Part shown: positions 17,939 to 26,903 of the stretch, one piece after another
Layout: the number at the start of each line of letters is the position of its first letter
Position numbering within the stretch: position 1 is the first letter of the stretch
Source: Pseudorhodoplanes sinuspersici
GTDB taxonomy: Bacteria > Pseudomonadota > Alphaproteobacteria > Rhizobiales > Xanthobacteraceae
Reading direction: 5' to 3'
Length of the DNA stretch: 62,772 nt
NCBI GenBank assembly: GCA_945878025.1
Contig: CAMDXM010000002.1
Location: 1-62,772, forward strand
Notes under the pieces: model-generated
What the model saw: the letters and a program-made list of their open reading frames with translations, nothing else
Databases searched by the model: none
What the model was told of the DNA's origin: nothing
Position numbers and translations under genes: made by a program

Positions 17939-17967
17939 GAAATATAAGGCAAAATCGCATGCGTCAA
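17939..17967 (-). promoter_or_regulatory. Predicted ssuA promoter
   Basis: On the minus strand TTGACG (17967-17962), a 17-bp spacer and TATTTC (17944-17939); TATATT with a 15-bp spacer is the alternative. Either places the transcription start near 17932, at the very first pairs of the aptamer stem. Confidence 0.55.
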
Positions 17968-18102
17968 CGAGAAGATAATAACAATTTTAGCCCTTGCCGG
18001 AGATTCAATTTGTCGTCGCGATTGCCTCTGCAACAAAAATCATCTTTTCACTCCGAAGGCGGGCGGTGACAGCGCGCCAGCGCTTCGCTATCCGGTAGTC
18101 CC

Positions 18103-20898
18103 ATGCTGACAATCGCTCCCGTACCGCGCGGCTCGGCCGATATCTTCGACGCACGCAAAGCCGCCGCCGATCTTGAAAAGCTGGCGGCGGATTTCGGCGG
18201 GCGCGAGCGCGAATTGCGCACCGCGGTCGCACAATGCCTCAAGGCGGCGCTAGTCGCGGGCCGCGCCAAGGCCGAGGAGTTGCTGCTCAAGGACCGGCAT
18301 GGACGCCGCTGCGCCGAGCGGCTTTGCTTCATGCAGGACGAAATCATCCGCATCCTGTTCGAATTCGCCGCCAAGCATCTCTACCCGTCGCTCAATCCGT
18401 CGGAAGCCGAACACATGGCGGTGGTAGCGACCGGCGGCTACGGGCGCGGCCTGCTGGCGCCCGGCTCCGACATCGATCTTCTCTTCGTGCTTCCCTACAA
18501 GCAGACGGCGTGGGGCGAATCGATCGCGGAAGCCATTCTCTATTGCCTGTGGGACATGGGCCTGAAAGTCGGCCACGCGACACGCTCGGTCGACGAATGC
18601 ATCCGCCAGGCCAAGGCGGACATGACCATCCGCACCGCGATCCTCGAAGCGCGCTATCTGTTCGGCGACGAAAAGCTGTTCGAGGAGCTGGTCGCGCGCT
18701 TCGACAAGAATGTCGTGCAGGGAAGTGCGCAGGAATTCGTGAACGCGAAGCTCGCCGAGCGCGAGGAGCGGCTGCGCAAAACGGGCCAGTCCCGCTATCT
18801 GGTCGAGCCCAACGTCAAGGACGGCAAGGGCGGCCTGCGCGATCTCCATACATTGTTCTGGATGGGAAAATACGTCTATCGCGTGCGCACCGTCGAGGAA
18901 CTGGTGGACCATCATGTGTTCGACCAGGACGAATTGAAGCTGTTCCTGCGCTGCGAGGATTTTCTGTGGTCGGTGCGCTGCCACATGCATTTCGTCACCG
19001 GCCGGCCGGAAGAGCGCCTCTCCTTCGATATCCAGCGCGAGATCGCGGTGCGGCTCGGCTATACCGAGCATCCCGGCATGCAGGATGTCGAACGCTTCAT
19101 GAAGCATTATTTCCTGATCGCGAAGGATGTCGGCGACCTCACCGCCATCCTGTGCGCCGCGCTGGAAGAGCTGCAGGCGAAAAGCGCGCCGGGTCTCGGG
19201 CGCATGATGGCGAAGTTCAAGCCGCGCAAAGGGCGCAGCCGGCTGCGCGAATCCGAGGATTTCGTCGTCGACAACAACCGCATCAACATCGCCGAGCCGG
19301 ACGCTTTCGCGCGCGATCCGGTCAATCTGATCCGGATATTCTATCCCGCGCAAAAGCACGACCTTGCGTTTCATCCGGACGCGATGCGCGCGGCCGCGCG
19401 CTCGCTCAAGCTCATCGACCGGGCCGTGCAGGACGATCCCGAGGCCAACAAATTGTTTCTCGAAATCCTGATTTCGGAAAACAACGCCGAGACCGTATTG
19501 CGGCGGATGAACGAGGCCGGCGTTCTTGGCGCCTTCGTGCCGGCATTCGGCCGCGTGGTCGCGATGATGCAATTCAACATGTATCATCACTATACGGTCG
19601 ACGAGCATCTCCTGCGCTGCATCGGAATCCTCACCGATATCGAGCGCGGCGGGAACGAGGAATACAGCCTCGCCAACGACCTCATTCGAAAGATCCAGCC
19701 GCGCCACCGCGAATTGCTGCGCGTCACGTTGTTTCTGCACGACATCGCCAAGGGGCGCATCGAGGATCACTCGATCGCGGGCGCGCGCATCGCGCGGCGG
19801 CTCTGCCCGCGGCTCGGATTCTCGGCGGTCGAAACGGAAACGGTGGCATGGCTGATCGAACAGCACCTCGTCATGTCGACGGTGGCGCAATCGCGCGACT
19901 TGTCGGACCGCAAGACGATCGAGAATTTTGCGGCGATCGTGCAATCGCTCGAACGATTGAAGCTGCTTACCATCCTCACCACCGCAGACATCCGCGCGGT
20001 CGGCCCCGGCGTGTGGAACGGCTGGAAGGCACAGCTTCTGCGCACGCTTTATTACGAGACCGAACCCGTGGTGACGGGCGGTTTCTCGGAAATCGACCGT
20101 GAGCGGCGGGTTGCGATGGCGAAGGAGGAATTCCGCGCCGAAATGAAGGACTGGGCGCCCGCCGACATCGGCGCTTATATGGCGCGTCACTATCCGGCCT
20201 ATTGGCTGAAGGTCGACCTGCCGCACAAGGTCGCGCACGCGAAATTCCTGCGCGCGACGTCGGAAGCCGGCAAGACGCTTGCGACTGAGTTCGCTTTCGA
20301 TACGTTGCGCGGCGTTACCGAACTGACCGTGATCGCGCCCGACCATCCGCGGCTTCTTTCCATCATCGCAGGCGCCTGCGCGGCGTCCGGCGCCAATATC
20401 GTGGATGCGCAGATCTACACGACCACCGACGGCCTCGCGCTCGACACCATCGCGGTGACGCGGGAATTCGAGCTCAATGAGGACGAGGAGCGGCGCGCGG
20501 TGCGGATCACCGAAACCATCGAGCGCGCCTTGCGTGGCGAAATCCGGCTGCCCGACGTCGTCGCCCGCAGGACGGCGCCGAAAGGCCGCATCAAGGCCTT
20601 CGCGCTGGAACCCGAGATCAATATCAACAACGAATGGTCGAACCGCTACACCGTGATCGAAGTCACGGGGCTCGACCGGCCGGGCCTGCTTTATGAAATG
20701 ACCGCGACCATTTCGCGGCTCAATCTCAATATCGCCTCCGCGCATGTCGCGACCTTCGGCGAGCGCGCGGTCGACGTGTTCTATGTAACAGACCTGATGG
20801 GCGCCAAGATATCCTCGCCGACGCGGCAGGCCGCGATCAAGCGCGCGCTGGCGCAGCTCTTCGCGAGCGGAAAAGAAGAGAAGAAAGCGGCGAGCTGA
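18103..20898 (+). CDS. glnD: [Protein-PII] uridylyltransferase / uridylyl-removing enzyme GlnD
   Basis: 931 residues, the usual rhizobial length. It senses glutamine and adds or removes UMP on PII proteins. The nucleotidyltransferase motif GGYGRGLLAPGSDID lies at about residues 110-124. The HD hydrolase domain has HHYTVDEH near 494 and LFLHDIAKG near 543. Two C-terminal ACT domains follow, at about 743-780 and 850-900. All expected domains are present. It is convergent with the lrp gene across a large palindrome. Confidence 0.98.
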   Translation: MLTIAPVPRGSADIFDARKAAADLEKLAADFGGRERELRTAVAQCLKAALVAGRAKAEELLLKDRHGRRCAERLCFMQDEIIRILFEFAAKHLYPSLNPSEAEHMAVVATGGYGRGLLAPGSDIDLLFVLPYKQTAWGESIAEAILYCLWDMGLKVGHATRSVDECIRQAKADMTIRTAILEARYLFGDEKLFEELVARFDKNVVQGSAQEFVNAKLAEREERLRKTGQSRYLVEPNVKDGKGGLRDLHTLFWMGKYVYRVRTVEELVDHHVFDQDELKLFLRCEDFLWSVRCHMHFVTGRPEERLSFDIQREIAVRLGYTEHPGMQDVERFMKHYFLIAKDVGDLTAILCAALEELQAKSAPGLGRMMAKFKPRKGRSRLRESEDFVVDNNRINIAEPDAFARDPVNLIRIFYPAQKHDLAFHPDAMRAAARSLKLIDRAVQDDPEANKLFLEILISENNAETVLRRMNEAGVLGAFVPAFGRVVAMMQFNMYHHYTVDEHLLRCIGILTDIERGGNEEYSLANDLIRKIQPRHRELLRVTLFLHDIAKGRIEDHSIAGARIARRLCPRLGFSAVETETVAWLIEQHLVMSTVAQSRDLSDRKTIENFAAIVQSLERLKLLTILTTADIRAVGPGVWNGWKAQLLRTLYYETEPVVTGGFSEIDRERRVAMAKEEFRAEMKDWAPADIGAYMARHYPAYWLKVDLPHKVAHAKFLRATSEAGKTLATEFAFDTLRGVTELTVIAPDHPRLLSIIAGACAASGANIVDAQIYTTTDGLALDTIAVTREFELNEDEERRAVRITETIERALRGEIRLPDVVARRTAPKGRIKAFALEPEININNEWSNRYTVIEVTGLDRPGLLYEMTATISRLNLNIASAHVATFGERAVDVFYVTDLMGAKISSPTRQAAIKRALAQLFASGKEEKKAAS

Positions 20899-20948
20899 TC
20901 CGACCCTGTCATCGCCCGCGCGTAGGCGGGGGCACAACCTAACAACGT

Positions 20949-21039
20949 CGTCATGGCCGGCTTTATGCCGGCCATCCACGTCTTGGTTCTGCATCAGCAA
21001 AGTAAGACGTGGATGGCCGGGACAAGCCCGGCCATGACG
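20949..21039. repeat. Large nested palindrome between glnD and lrp
   Basis: Arms 20949-20984 and 21004-21039 (36 bases each, about 32 matching) surround a 19-base loop. Each arm is itself a hairpin (GGCCGGC...GCCGGCC), so the whole could form a cruciform or a three-way RNA structure. It sits exactly between two convergent genes and may act as a bidirectional transcript end. Confidence 0.75.
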
Positions 21040-21067
21040 ATTGAGAGATCTGTGCGTTGCGCCGAGC

Positions 21068-21538
21068 TCACCCCAGCGGAAGCACGTTGGTGTATTTCAC
21101 CTGCTCCAGCGCGAAACTTGATTCGATCGAGGCAATGCCTTCGAGCCGGGTCAATTTCTGCTTGAGGAAGCGCTCATAGGCGTCGAGATCGGGCACGACC
21201 ACGCGCAGCCAGTAATCGCGCGGACCGGTCATCAGATAGCATTCGAGCACTTCTGGCCAGCGCGCGATCGCCTTGGCGAATTTGTCGAGCGCTTCCTGCT
21301 TCTGCTTTTCCAGCTTGATCGAAATGAAGATGCTGACCGGCAGCCCGACCGCGCGCTGGTCGAGCACCGCGACATAGCGCGCGATCACGCCGGAGCGTTC
21401 CAGATTGCGGACGCGGCGCAGGCAGGGTGACGGCGAGAGGCCGACCTTGGCGGCGAGGTTGGCTAGGCTCATGCGCCCGTCCGATTGCAATTGGACCAGG
21501 ATCTTGCGGTCGAGCGCGTCGAGGCTTGTTTTTGGCAT
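21068..21538 (-). CDS. Lrp/AsnC-family transcriptional regulator
   Basis: 156 residues. An N-terminal helix-turn-helix (LDRKILVQLQSDGRMSLANLAAKVGLSPSPCLRRV, about residues 8-42) is followed by the RAM/AsnC ligand domain. I used the ATG at 21538 (MPKTSLDALD) because the longer frame adds an unrelated leader. It is divergent from the E1-like enzyme gene 128 bp away, which it most likely regulates in response to an amino acid. The pairing recalls P. putida MdeR with MdeB. Confidence 0.9.
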   Translation of the reverse strand: MPKTSLDALDRKILVQLQSDGRMSLANLAAKVGLSPSPCLRRVRNLERSGVIARYVAVLDQRAVGLPVSIFISIKLEKQKQEALDKFAKAIARWPEVLECYLMTGPRDYWLRVVVPDLDAYERFLKQKLTRLEGIASIESSFALEQVKYTNVLPLG

Positions 21539-21666
21539 GATCAGCCCTTTTATCGCCGATATCCGGCAGAATAGTTCAATCTGGCGGCCGATTATGGGCG
21601 GAATTGGAGCTTCCTGCCAACACCGCCGGCGCATGATAGCGTGACGACGCGCCAAAGAGACGCATT

Positions 21667-24081
21667 ATGACCAACGACACGCTTCAGATTCTCGGCGAAC
21701 TTGAGAAGAAGGTGCTGTGGCTCGCAAGCTGGACGATCCACAACGCCAATCATCTGCGCGACAACGACGACGGACTGAAGGTCGGCGGCCATCAGGCGTC
21801 GTCGGCCTCGCTCGCGGCGATCATGACCGCGCTCTATTTCAAGATATTACGGCCGGAAGATCGCGTCGCCGTCAAGCCACATGCCTCTCCGATCTTCCAC
21901 GCGATTCAATACCTCCTTGGCAAACAGACGCGCGAGCGGCTGGAAACCTTCCGCGGCTACAAGGGCGCGCAAAGCTATCCGTCGCGCACCAAGGATGCCG
22001 ATGACGTCGATTTCTCCACCGGCTCGGTGGGCTTGGGCGTCGCTCAGACTTTGTTCTCGTCGCTGGTGCAGGATTATGTGCGCGCGCATGGCTGGGGGCT
22101 CAATCGGCCTGAAGGCCGCATGATCTCCCTCGTCGGCGACGCTGAGCTCGACGAAGGAAATATCTTCGAAGCGCTGCTGGAAGGATGGAAGCAGGGCCTG
22201 CGCAATTGCTGGTGGATTGTCGACTACAACCGCCAGAGCCTCGACGCGGTGGTGCGCGAAGGATTGTGGGAGCGTTACCAGCAGCTGTTTACGAATTTCG
22301 GCTGGGACGTCGTGATCCTGAAATACGGATCGCTGCAGCAGGCCGCATTCCGCGAGCCGGGCGGCGAGGCCTTGCGGCGCTGGATCGATACCTGTCCCAA
22401 TGCGCTCTATTCGGCTTTGGTGTTCCAGGGCGGCGCGGCCTGGCGAAAGCGTCTGCTCGACGACATCGGCGATCAAGGCGCGGTCACGAAACTGATCGAA
22501 TTGCGCTCGGACGAAGAGCTGGCGCGGCTGATGAACAATCTCGGCGGCCACGATCTGCCGTCATTGCTCGACGCCTTCGGCAAGATCGATCACGACCGGC
22601 CGACCTGTTTCATCTGCTACACCATCAAGGGCTTCGGCCTGCCCTTCGCCGGCCACAAGGACAATCATGCCGGACTGATGACGGAAAAGCAGATGGACGC
22701 TTTCCGCGGCGCGATGAACATCCGGCCGGGTCACGAATGGGACAAGTTCGAGGGACTGCGGATCGCTCCGCAAAAGCTGCAATCCTTTCTCGACGCGGTT
22801 CCTTTCGCGTCGGCCGCGTCGCGCCGTTTCTCCGCGCCGAAAATCGACGTGCCGGAAGCGCTCCCGGTCACGATTCAGAACGTCATGTCGACCCAGGCCG
22901 GCTTCGGCGCGCTGCTCAACGAGCTGGCGCGCGAGACGTCCGAACTCGCAAACCGCGTCGTCACCGCCTCGCCGGACGTCACCGTCTCCACCAATCTCGG
23001 CGGCTGGGTAAACCGGCGTGGCCTGTTCGCGCGCGAGACGGTCGCCGACACCTTCAAGGACGAGCGCATCCCCTCGACCTTTACCTGGGAATTCTCGCCC
23101 AAGGGCCAGCATATCGAACTCGGCATCGCCGAGATGAATCTGTTCATCCTGCTTTCCGCGCTGGGATTGTCGCATTCCATCAATGGCGAACGGCTGTTGC
23201 CGATCGGCACGCTCTACGACCCTTTCATCGCGCGCGGGCTGGATGCGCTCAACTATGCCTGCTACCAGGATGCGCGCTTCATCGTGGCGGCGACGCCGTC
23301 CGGCATCACGCTTGCGCCGGAAGGCGGCGCGCATCAGTCGATCGCCCAGCCGCTGATCGGAATGGCGCAGGACGGACTCGCCGCATTCGAGCCCGCCTAT
23401 GTGGACGAACTCGCAGCGATCCTGGCTTGGGCGCTCTCCTACATCCAAAAAGGCGGCGATGCCGAGCCGGCGCATCAAAGCGGCGACGAGCCGAACTGGC
23501 TGCGCGACGAAACCGGCGGATCGGTCTATCTGCGGCTGTCGACGCGGCCGGTCGAACAGATCGCGCGCAGCATGACACCTGAGTTACGCAACGCTATCGT
23601 CGATGGCGCGTACTGGATGCGCGCGCCGGGACCGAATTGCCAGGTGGTCGTCGCCTATACCGGCGCGGTCGCGCCGGAGGCGATCTCCGCCGTCGGTTTG
23701 ATGGCCGAAGACCGCCGCGACATCGGGCTGCTCGCCGTAACCTCAGCCGATCGGCTCAATGCCGGATGGAGCGCCGCGCAACGCGCGCGCGAGCGGGGCC
23801 TTGTGCATGCGCGCTCGCATATCGAGCGGCTGCTCGCGGACATACCGTCGCATTGCGGAATCGTGACCGTGCTCGACGGACATCCGGCGACATTGGCCTG
23901 GCTCGGCGCGGTCGCCGGCCATCGCGTGCGGGCGCTCGGCGTCGAGCATTTCGGACAGACTGGATCGCTGGCCGATCTCTACCGGCATTACGGCATCGAC
24001 ACGAATGCCATCACCAATGCCGCGCAGGCGATCGCGCCCGGCCGCCCGATCCGTCATCTGCGGGCGCTCGGCTCGGCCTGA
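21667..24081 (+). CDS. Homodimeric E1-type 2-oxoacid dehydrogenase (transketolase family, AceE/MdeB-like)
   Basis: 804 residues. A thiamine-diphosphate motif starts at GDAELDEGN (about residue 157) and ends with VDYNRQSLD. A transketolase-like pyrimidine domain and C-terminal domain follow, in the order of homodimeric pyruvate dehydrogenase E1 (AceE). It decarboxylates a 2-oxoacid. No E2 or E3 gene is nearby. The divergent Lrp regulator suggests the substrate arises from amino-acid breakdown, for example 2-oxobutyrate as proposed for MdeB; that is inference. Some annotation calls such proteins simply transketolase. Confidence 0.85.
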   Translation: MTNDTLQILGELEKKVLWLASWTIHNANHLRDNDDGLKVGGHQASSASLAAIMTALYFKILRPEDRVAVKPHASPIFHAIQYLLGKQTRERLETFRGYKGAQSYPSRTKDADDVDFSTGSVGLGVAQTLFSSLVQDYVRAHGWGLNRPEGRMISLVGDAELDEGNIFEALLEGWKQGLRNCWWIVDYNRQSLDAVVREGLWERYQQLFTNFGWDVVILKYGSLQQAAFREPGGEALRRWIDTCPNALYSALVFQGGAAWRKRLLDDIGDQGAVTKLIELRSDEELARLMNNLGGHDLPSLLDAFGKIDHDRPTCFICYTIKGFGLPFAGHKDNHAGLMTEKQMDAFRGAMNIRPGHEWDKFEGLRIAPQKLQSFLDAVPFASAASRRFSAPKIDVPEALPVTIQNVMSTQAGFGALLNELARETSELANRVVTASPDVTVSTNLGGWVNRRGLFARETVADTFKDERIPSTFTWEFSPKGQHIELGIAEMNLFILLSALGLSHSINGERLLPIGTLYDPFIARGLDALNYACYQDARFIVAATPSGITLAPEGGAHQSIAQPLIGMAQDGLAAFEPAYVDELAAILAWALSYIQKGGDAEPAHQSGDEPNWLRDETGGSVYLRLSTRPVEQIARSMTPELRNAIVDGAYWMRAPGPNCQVVVAYTGAVAPEAISAVGLMAEDRRDIGLLAVTSADRLNAGWSAAQRARERGLVHARSHIERLLADIPSHCGIVTVLDGHPATLAWLGAVAGHRVRALGVEHFGQTGSLADLYRHYGIDTNAITNAAQAIAPGRPIRHLRALGSA

Positions 24082-24170
24082 ATGACGGAGATCAACAGCC
24101 CGTGATCGCTCAGCATTCTGCGCGGCGATACACTACATCCCATCGCTCGCAGACGCCGGCCGCGGAGACA

Positions 24171-24806
24171 ATGATGGGTGATCAAGCATATTCAAGCGAT
24201 GTCGCGTTCACGCCGTCGGTCAAGGCGGTGCAAACCCGCAGGGGCTCGCGCCGCGCTTACAGCCGCGTGGAAGAAGACGGCTCCTGGCAAACCCGCATCA
24301 CGCCCGATCTCGCGGCCTTCATTGAGGCGCAGATCAGCGTGTTCCTTGCCACCGCGAATCTGGGGGGCCAGCCCTATATCCAGCATCGCGGCGGACCGCC
24401 CGGTTTTCTCAAGGTGCTCGATGACAAGACCATCGGCTTTGCGGATTTCGCCGGCAACCGGCAATACATCACACTCGGCAATCTTGCCGATAATTCCAAG
24501 GCCTATCTGTTTCTGATCGATTACATGCAGCGGCGGCGCATCAAGATCTGGGGTGAGGCTCGCGTTGTCGAAGGCGACGCAGAACTCGTCGCCAAGCTGA
24601 TGCCGAACGATTACAAGGCGCGCCCCGAACAGGTCATTCTCTTCACCGTCTCCGCCTGGGACTCCAATTGTGCGCAGCATATTCCGCAGCGTTTCGACGC
24701 CGGCGATGTCGCCGCCGCACTCGCCAAACGCGACGAGCGAATTCACGCATTGGAAGCCGAGATCGAGAAGCTGCGGGCGGCCGCTACCGCGACACCGTCG
24801 GATTAA
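24171..24806 (+). CDS. Pyridoxamine 5'-phosphate oxidase-family flavin-binding protein
   Basis: 211 residues, starting at the first of two adjacent ATG codons behind CGGAGACA. The split-barrel region includes VFLATANLGGQPYIQHRGGPPGFLKVLD and GNRQYITLGNL, characteristic of the PNPOx-like FMN-binding family. It ends in a short charged helix (ALAKRDERIHALEAEIEKLRAA). It lies 89 bp behind the E1-like gene and could be cotranscribed. A true pyridoxine role is unlikely; such proteins often have unassigned redox roles. Confidence 0.83.
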   Translation: MMGDQAYSSDVAFTPSVKAVQTRRGSRRAYSRVEEDGSWQTRITPDLAAFIEAQISVFLATANLGGQPYIQHRGGPPGFLKVLDDKTIGFADFAGNRQYITLGNLADNSKAYLFLIDYMQRRRIKIWGEARVVEGDAELVAKLMPNDYKARPEQVILFTVSAWDSNCAQHIPQRFDAGDVAAALAKRDERIHALEAEIEKLRAAATATPSD

Positions 24807-24809
24807 CGG

Positions 24810-25910
24810 TCAGATATCGGCCAGATTGGCTGCGACGGCGTCCTCGTTCCATTCCAGGCCGACGCCTGGCGCGTCTGGAATGTGAAGCAAACCATCCTTG
24901 ATATCGTAGGGCTTCTGCAGAATTGGATCCGCCCAATCCTGCCATTCCAGCCAATGCGCGGTTTCGGTGACCCGCATCACATGCGCGGCGACCTCCGGAT
25001 AGAGATGCGTGGACATCGGTATTCCTGCCGCTCCCGCGATGGCCGCGGCGCGCAGCCAGCCGGTGACGCCGCCAATGCGCATGAAATCCGGCATCACGAA
25101 GTCGCACGCCTTGCGCTGCAGCGCGTTGTGCAGATCGCGCGGCCCGTAGAAATTTTCGCCGATCTGGATCGGCGTTTTCAATTCGGCTGTGAGCTGCGCA
25201 AAGCCATCCAGATTGTCGTAGACGATCGGCTCTTCGATCCAGGCGAGACCAAGATCGTCGAGCATGTGACAGCGCTGCAAGGCTTCCGCGAGATTCAAGC
25301 CCTGATTGAAATCGACCATCAGATGCATATCGTCGCCGACGGTCTTGCGCACGGCCTTGATGGTCGCGAGATCGTCTTCGGCCCGCTCGCGGCCGAGCCG
25401 CAGCTTGAGGCCGGTGAAACCGCCTTCGTCGCGCAGCTCGATCGCCTCGTCCGCGACCGCCTCCGGTTTCCTCAACCAAAGCCCGTTGCTGTTATATGCC
25501 TTCACGGATCCGACAGAGCCGCCCAGGAGAACGCATAACGGCATCTTCGCCGCTTTCGCCAAGGCATCCCATGCCGCCATGTCGAGCCCGGACGCGGCGA
25601 TCATCGACAGGCCCTGATAGCCGACAAAGTGGAGAAATTTGCGCGCAAGGTCATACAATTCGACCGGCGTGATCCTGCGGCCTTTGAGCAGGTCGCCGAA
25701 ATCATGCAGCGCCGGGATCAGATACTTCATGGATTTCGTGACATAGGGCTCCAGATAGCTGCGGCCGACAATGCCTTCTTCGGTTTGGAGGTCGATCACA
25801 ATAATCGGCCAGTCGGTGATGGTGGCGATGCGCGCGGCGACCGGCCGTTTCAGCTTGAGCACAACCGGACGCGTTTTGATGCTTTTGAATGTCAGGGATT
25901 CAAATCGCAC
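24810..25910 (-). CDS. Mandelate racemase/enolase-superfamily enzyme with KxR at the KxK position
   Basis: 366 residues. Alignment by eye to Pseudomonas mandelate racemase gives a constant offset of +5. The metal ligands are Asp200, Glu226 and Glu252. The Asp275-His302 dyad and Glu322 are conserved, and Lys169 matches K164. The S-specific base K166 is replaced by Arg171 (LKLRLG). It may therefore dehydrate or epimerise a hydroxyacid or sugar acid rather than racemise mandelate. I chose the GTG at 25910 because GGGAGGG precedes it; an ATG at 25952 is possible. It is divergent from a TetR regulator. Confidence 0.87.
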   Translation of the reverse strand: MRFESLTFKSIKTRPVVLKLKRPVAARIATITDWPIIVIDLQTEEGIVGRSYLEPYVTKSMKYLIPALHDFGDLLKGRRITPVELYDLARKFLHFVGYQGLSMIAASGLDMAAWDALAKAAKMPLCVLLGGSVGSVKAYNSNGLWLRKPEAVADEAIELRDEGGFTGLKLRLGRERAEDDLATIKAVRKTVGDDMHLMVDFNQGLNLAEALQRCHMLDDLGLAWIEEPIVYDNLDGFAQLTAELKTPIQIGENFYGPRDLHNALQRKACDFVMPDFMRIGGVTGWLRAAAIAGAAGIPMSTHLYPEVAAHVMRVTETAHWLEWQDWADPILQKPYDIKDGLLHIPDAPGVGLEWNEDAVAANLADI

Positions 25911-25960
25911 GTTTCCCTCCCGGGCTATCGGCTGATCTGAAGACGACGGCATTCGAATGT

Positions 25961-25982
25961 AAATACACTCTCCGGTATACTT
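25961..25982. promoter_or_regulatory. Candidate TetR operator
   Basis: AAATACAC-N6-GTATACTT, an inverted repeat with 6 of 8 matching positions per arm, in the short gap between the racemase-like gene and the TetR gene. It is the only symmetric AT-rich site there. Confidence 0.35.
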
Positions 25983-26003
25983 CGGACAAAGCGGAGAAGT
26001 GAC

Positions 26004-26567
26004 ATGGCAAGATCGTCGGCGCGGACAGAACAGCGCATCCTGGACGCGGCCTATGGATTGTTCTGGCGACAGGGATTTGTCCGGGTTTCGATGGACCAGA
26101 TCGCGGAGCGCGCGAAGGTCACCAAGCGGACTCTCTACCAGCGCTTCCGCAGCAAGGACGACCTGATCGCCGCAGCACTCGCGCATTCCAGCGAACTGGC
26201 GATGCAGCGGCTTGAGCAATTCAAGTTGCCCGCGAACCGCGACGCCATGATCGATTCGATATTTGGACAGATCGCGGATTGGGCGGCGACGCCGCGATGG
26301 TCCGGCGCCGGCTTCACGCGTGTTGCCGTGGAGCTCGCGGATCTGCGCGGGCATCCGGCCCGCGCGATTGCGCGACGGCACAAGGCGGCGGTGGAGGCGT
26401 GGTTTTGCGCCCGGCTCGCGACGGCGAAAGTCTCTTCACCGCGCGAACGGGCGCGCGAAATCGTTCTGCTGATGGAGGGCGCGATGATGCTGATGCTCAT
26501 TCATGGCGACCACGGCTATGCCGAGGCAGCGGCGCACGCCGCCAAGCGGCTCGTCCGGAAGAATTGA
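26004..26567 (+). CDS. TetR/AcrR-family transcriptional regulator
   Basis: 187 residues. The N-terminal helix-turn-helix (ILDAAYGLFWRQGFVRVSMDQIAERAKVTKRTLYQRF, about residues 12-48) is clear, followed by an all-helical ligand domain. It is divergent from the mandelate-racemase-like gene, its probable target. Ligand unknown. Confidence 0.9.
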   Translation: MARSSARTEQRILDAAYGLFWRQGFVRVSMDQIAERAKVTKRTLYQRFRSKDDLIAAALAHSSELAMQRLEQFKLPANRDAMIDSIFGQIADWAATPRWSGAGFTRVAVELADLRGHPARAIARRHKAAVEAWFCARLATAKVSSPRERAREIVLLMEGAMMLMLIHGDHGYAEAAAHAAKRLVRKN

Positions 26568-26618
26568 TCGCGACTGTCGGCGCTAAAAAGCCAGCGCCGT
26601 CGAAGCCCGCGCTTCGGC

Positions 26619-26855
26619 CTAAGTGGACCTTCTCTTCGCCAGCCTGACCGGGATGGACGATTTGGCGGAATCGGCTGCTTTGGCAGCTTTGACTGGCTTA
26701 TCCGATTTAGCCGCAGCCGCATTCTCGGCATCGCGCGCAAGCCGTAATGCCCGCAGCCGCTCGGTTTTCTTGCGCGCTGCTGCGATCTCTGCGTCGTATT
26801 CCGTCATTGCCTTGCGGGCGTCCAGCCGCTGCAATTCCTTCTTGTCGAAATTCAT
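26619..26855 (-). CDS. Small Lys/Ala-rich protein of unknown function
   Basis: 78 residues, highly charged, starting MNFDKKELQRLDARKAM. The first 40 residues look like a continuous amphipathic helix; the remainder is a basic, low-complexity tail. No signal peptide or membrane segment. It is convergent with the TetR gene and downstream of the 81-residue gene. A nucleic-acid-binding or chaperone role is possible, but nothing in the sequence proves it. Confidence 0.65.
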   Translation of the reverse strand: MNFDKKELQRLDARKAMTEYDAEIAAARKKTERLRALRLARDAENAAAAKSDKPVKAAKAADSAKSSIPVRLAKRRST

Positions 26856-26903
26856 GTCGGAGCGGCCCCCTGTCTTTTGAGAATCGATCGAGTTTCCACC
26901 AAC

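Larger units (their letters stand above)
17763..18102. other. 340-bp divergent control region between ssuA and glnD
   Basis: No gene is visible. The left part is the ssuA leader, including the SAM-II-like fold and further GC-rich hairpins (CCCGTC/GACGGG and GGCGGG/CCCGCC). Around 17941-18000 the DNA is AT-rich and holds the predicted ssuA promoter. The right part must contain the glnD promoter; I could not identify a convincing one. Confidence 0.7.

Noticed and set aside
18250-21000. 916-codon open frame antisense to glnD
   Set aside because: It mirrors the glnD frame in GC-rich DNA, is rich in Arg/His/Asp, has no family motif and no ribosome site.
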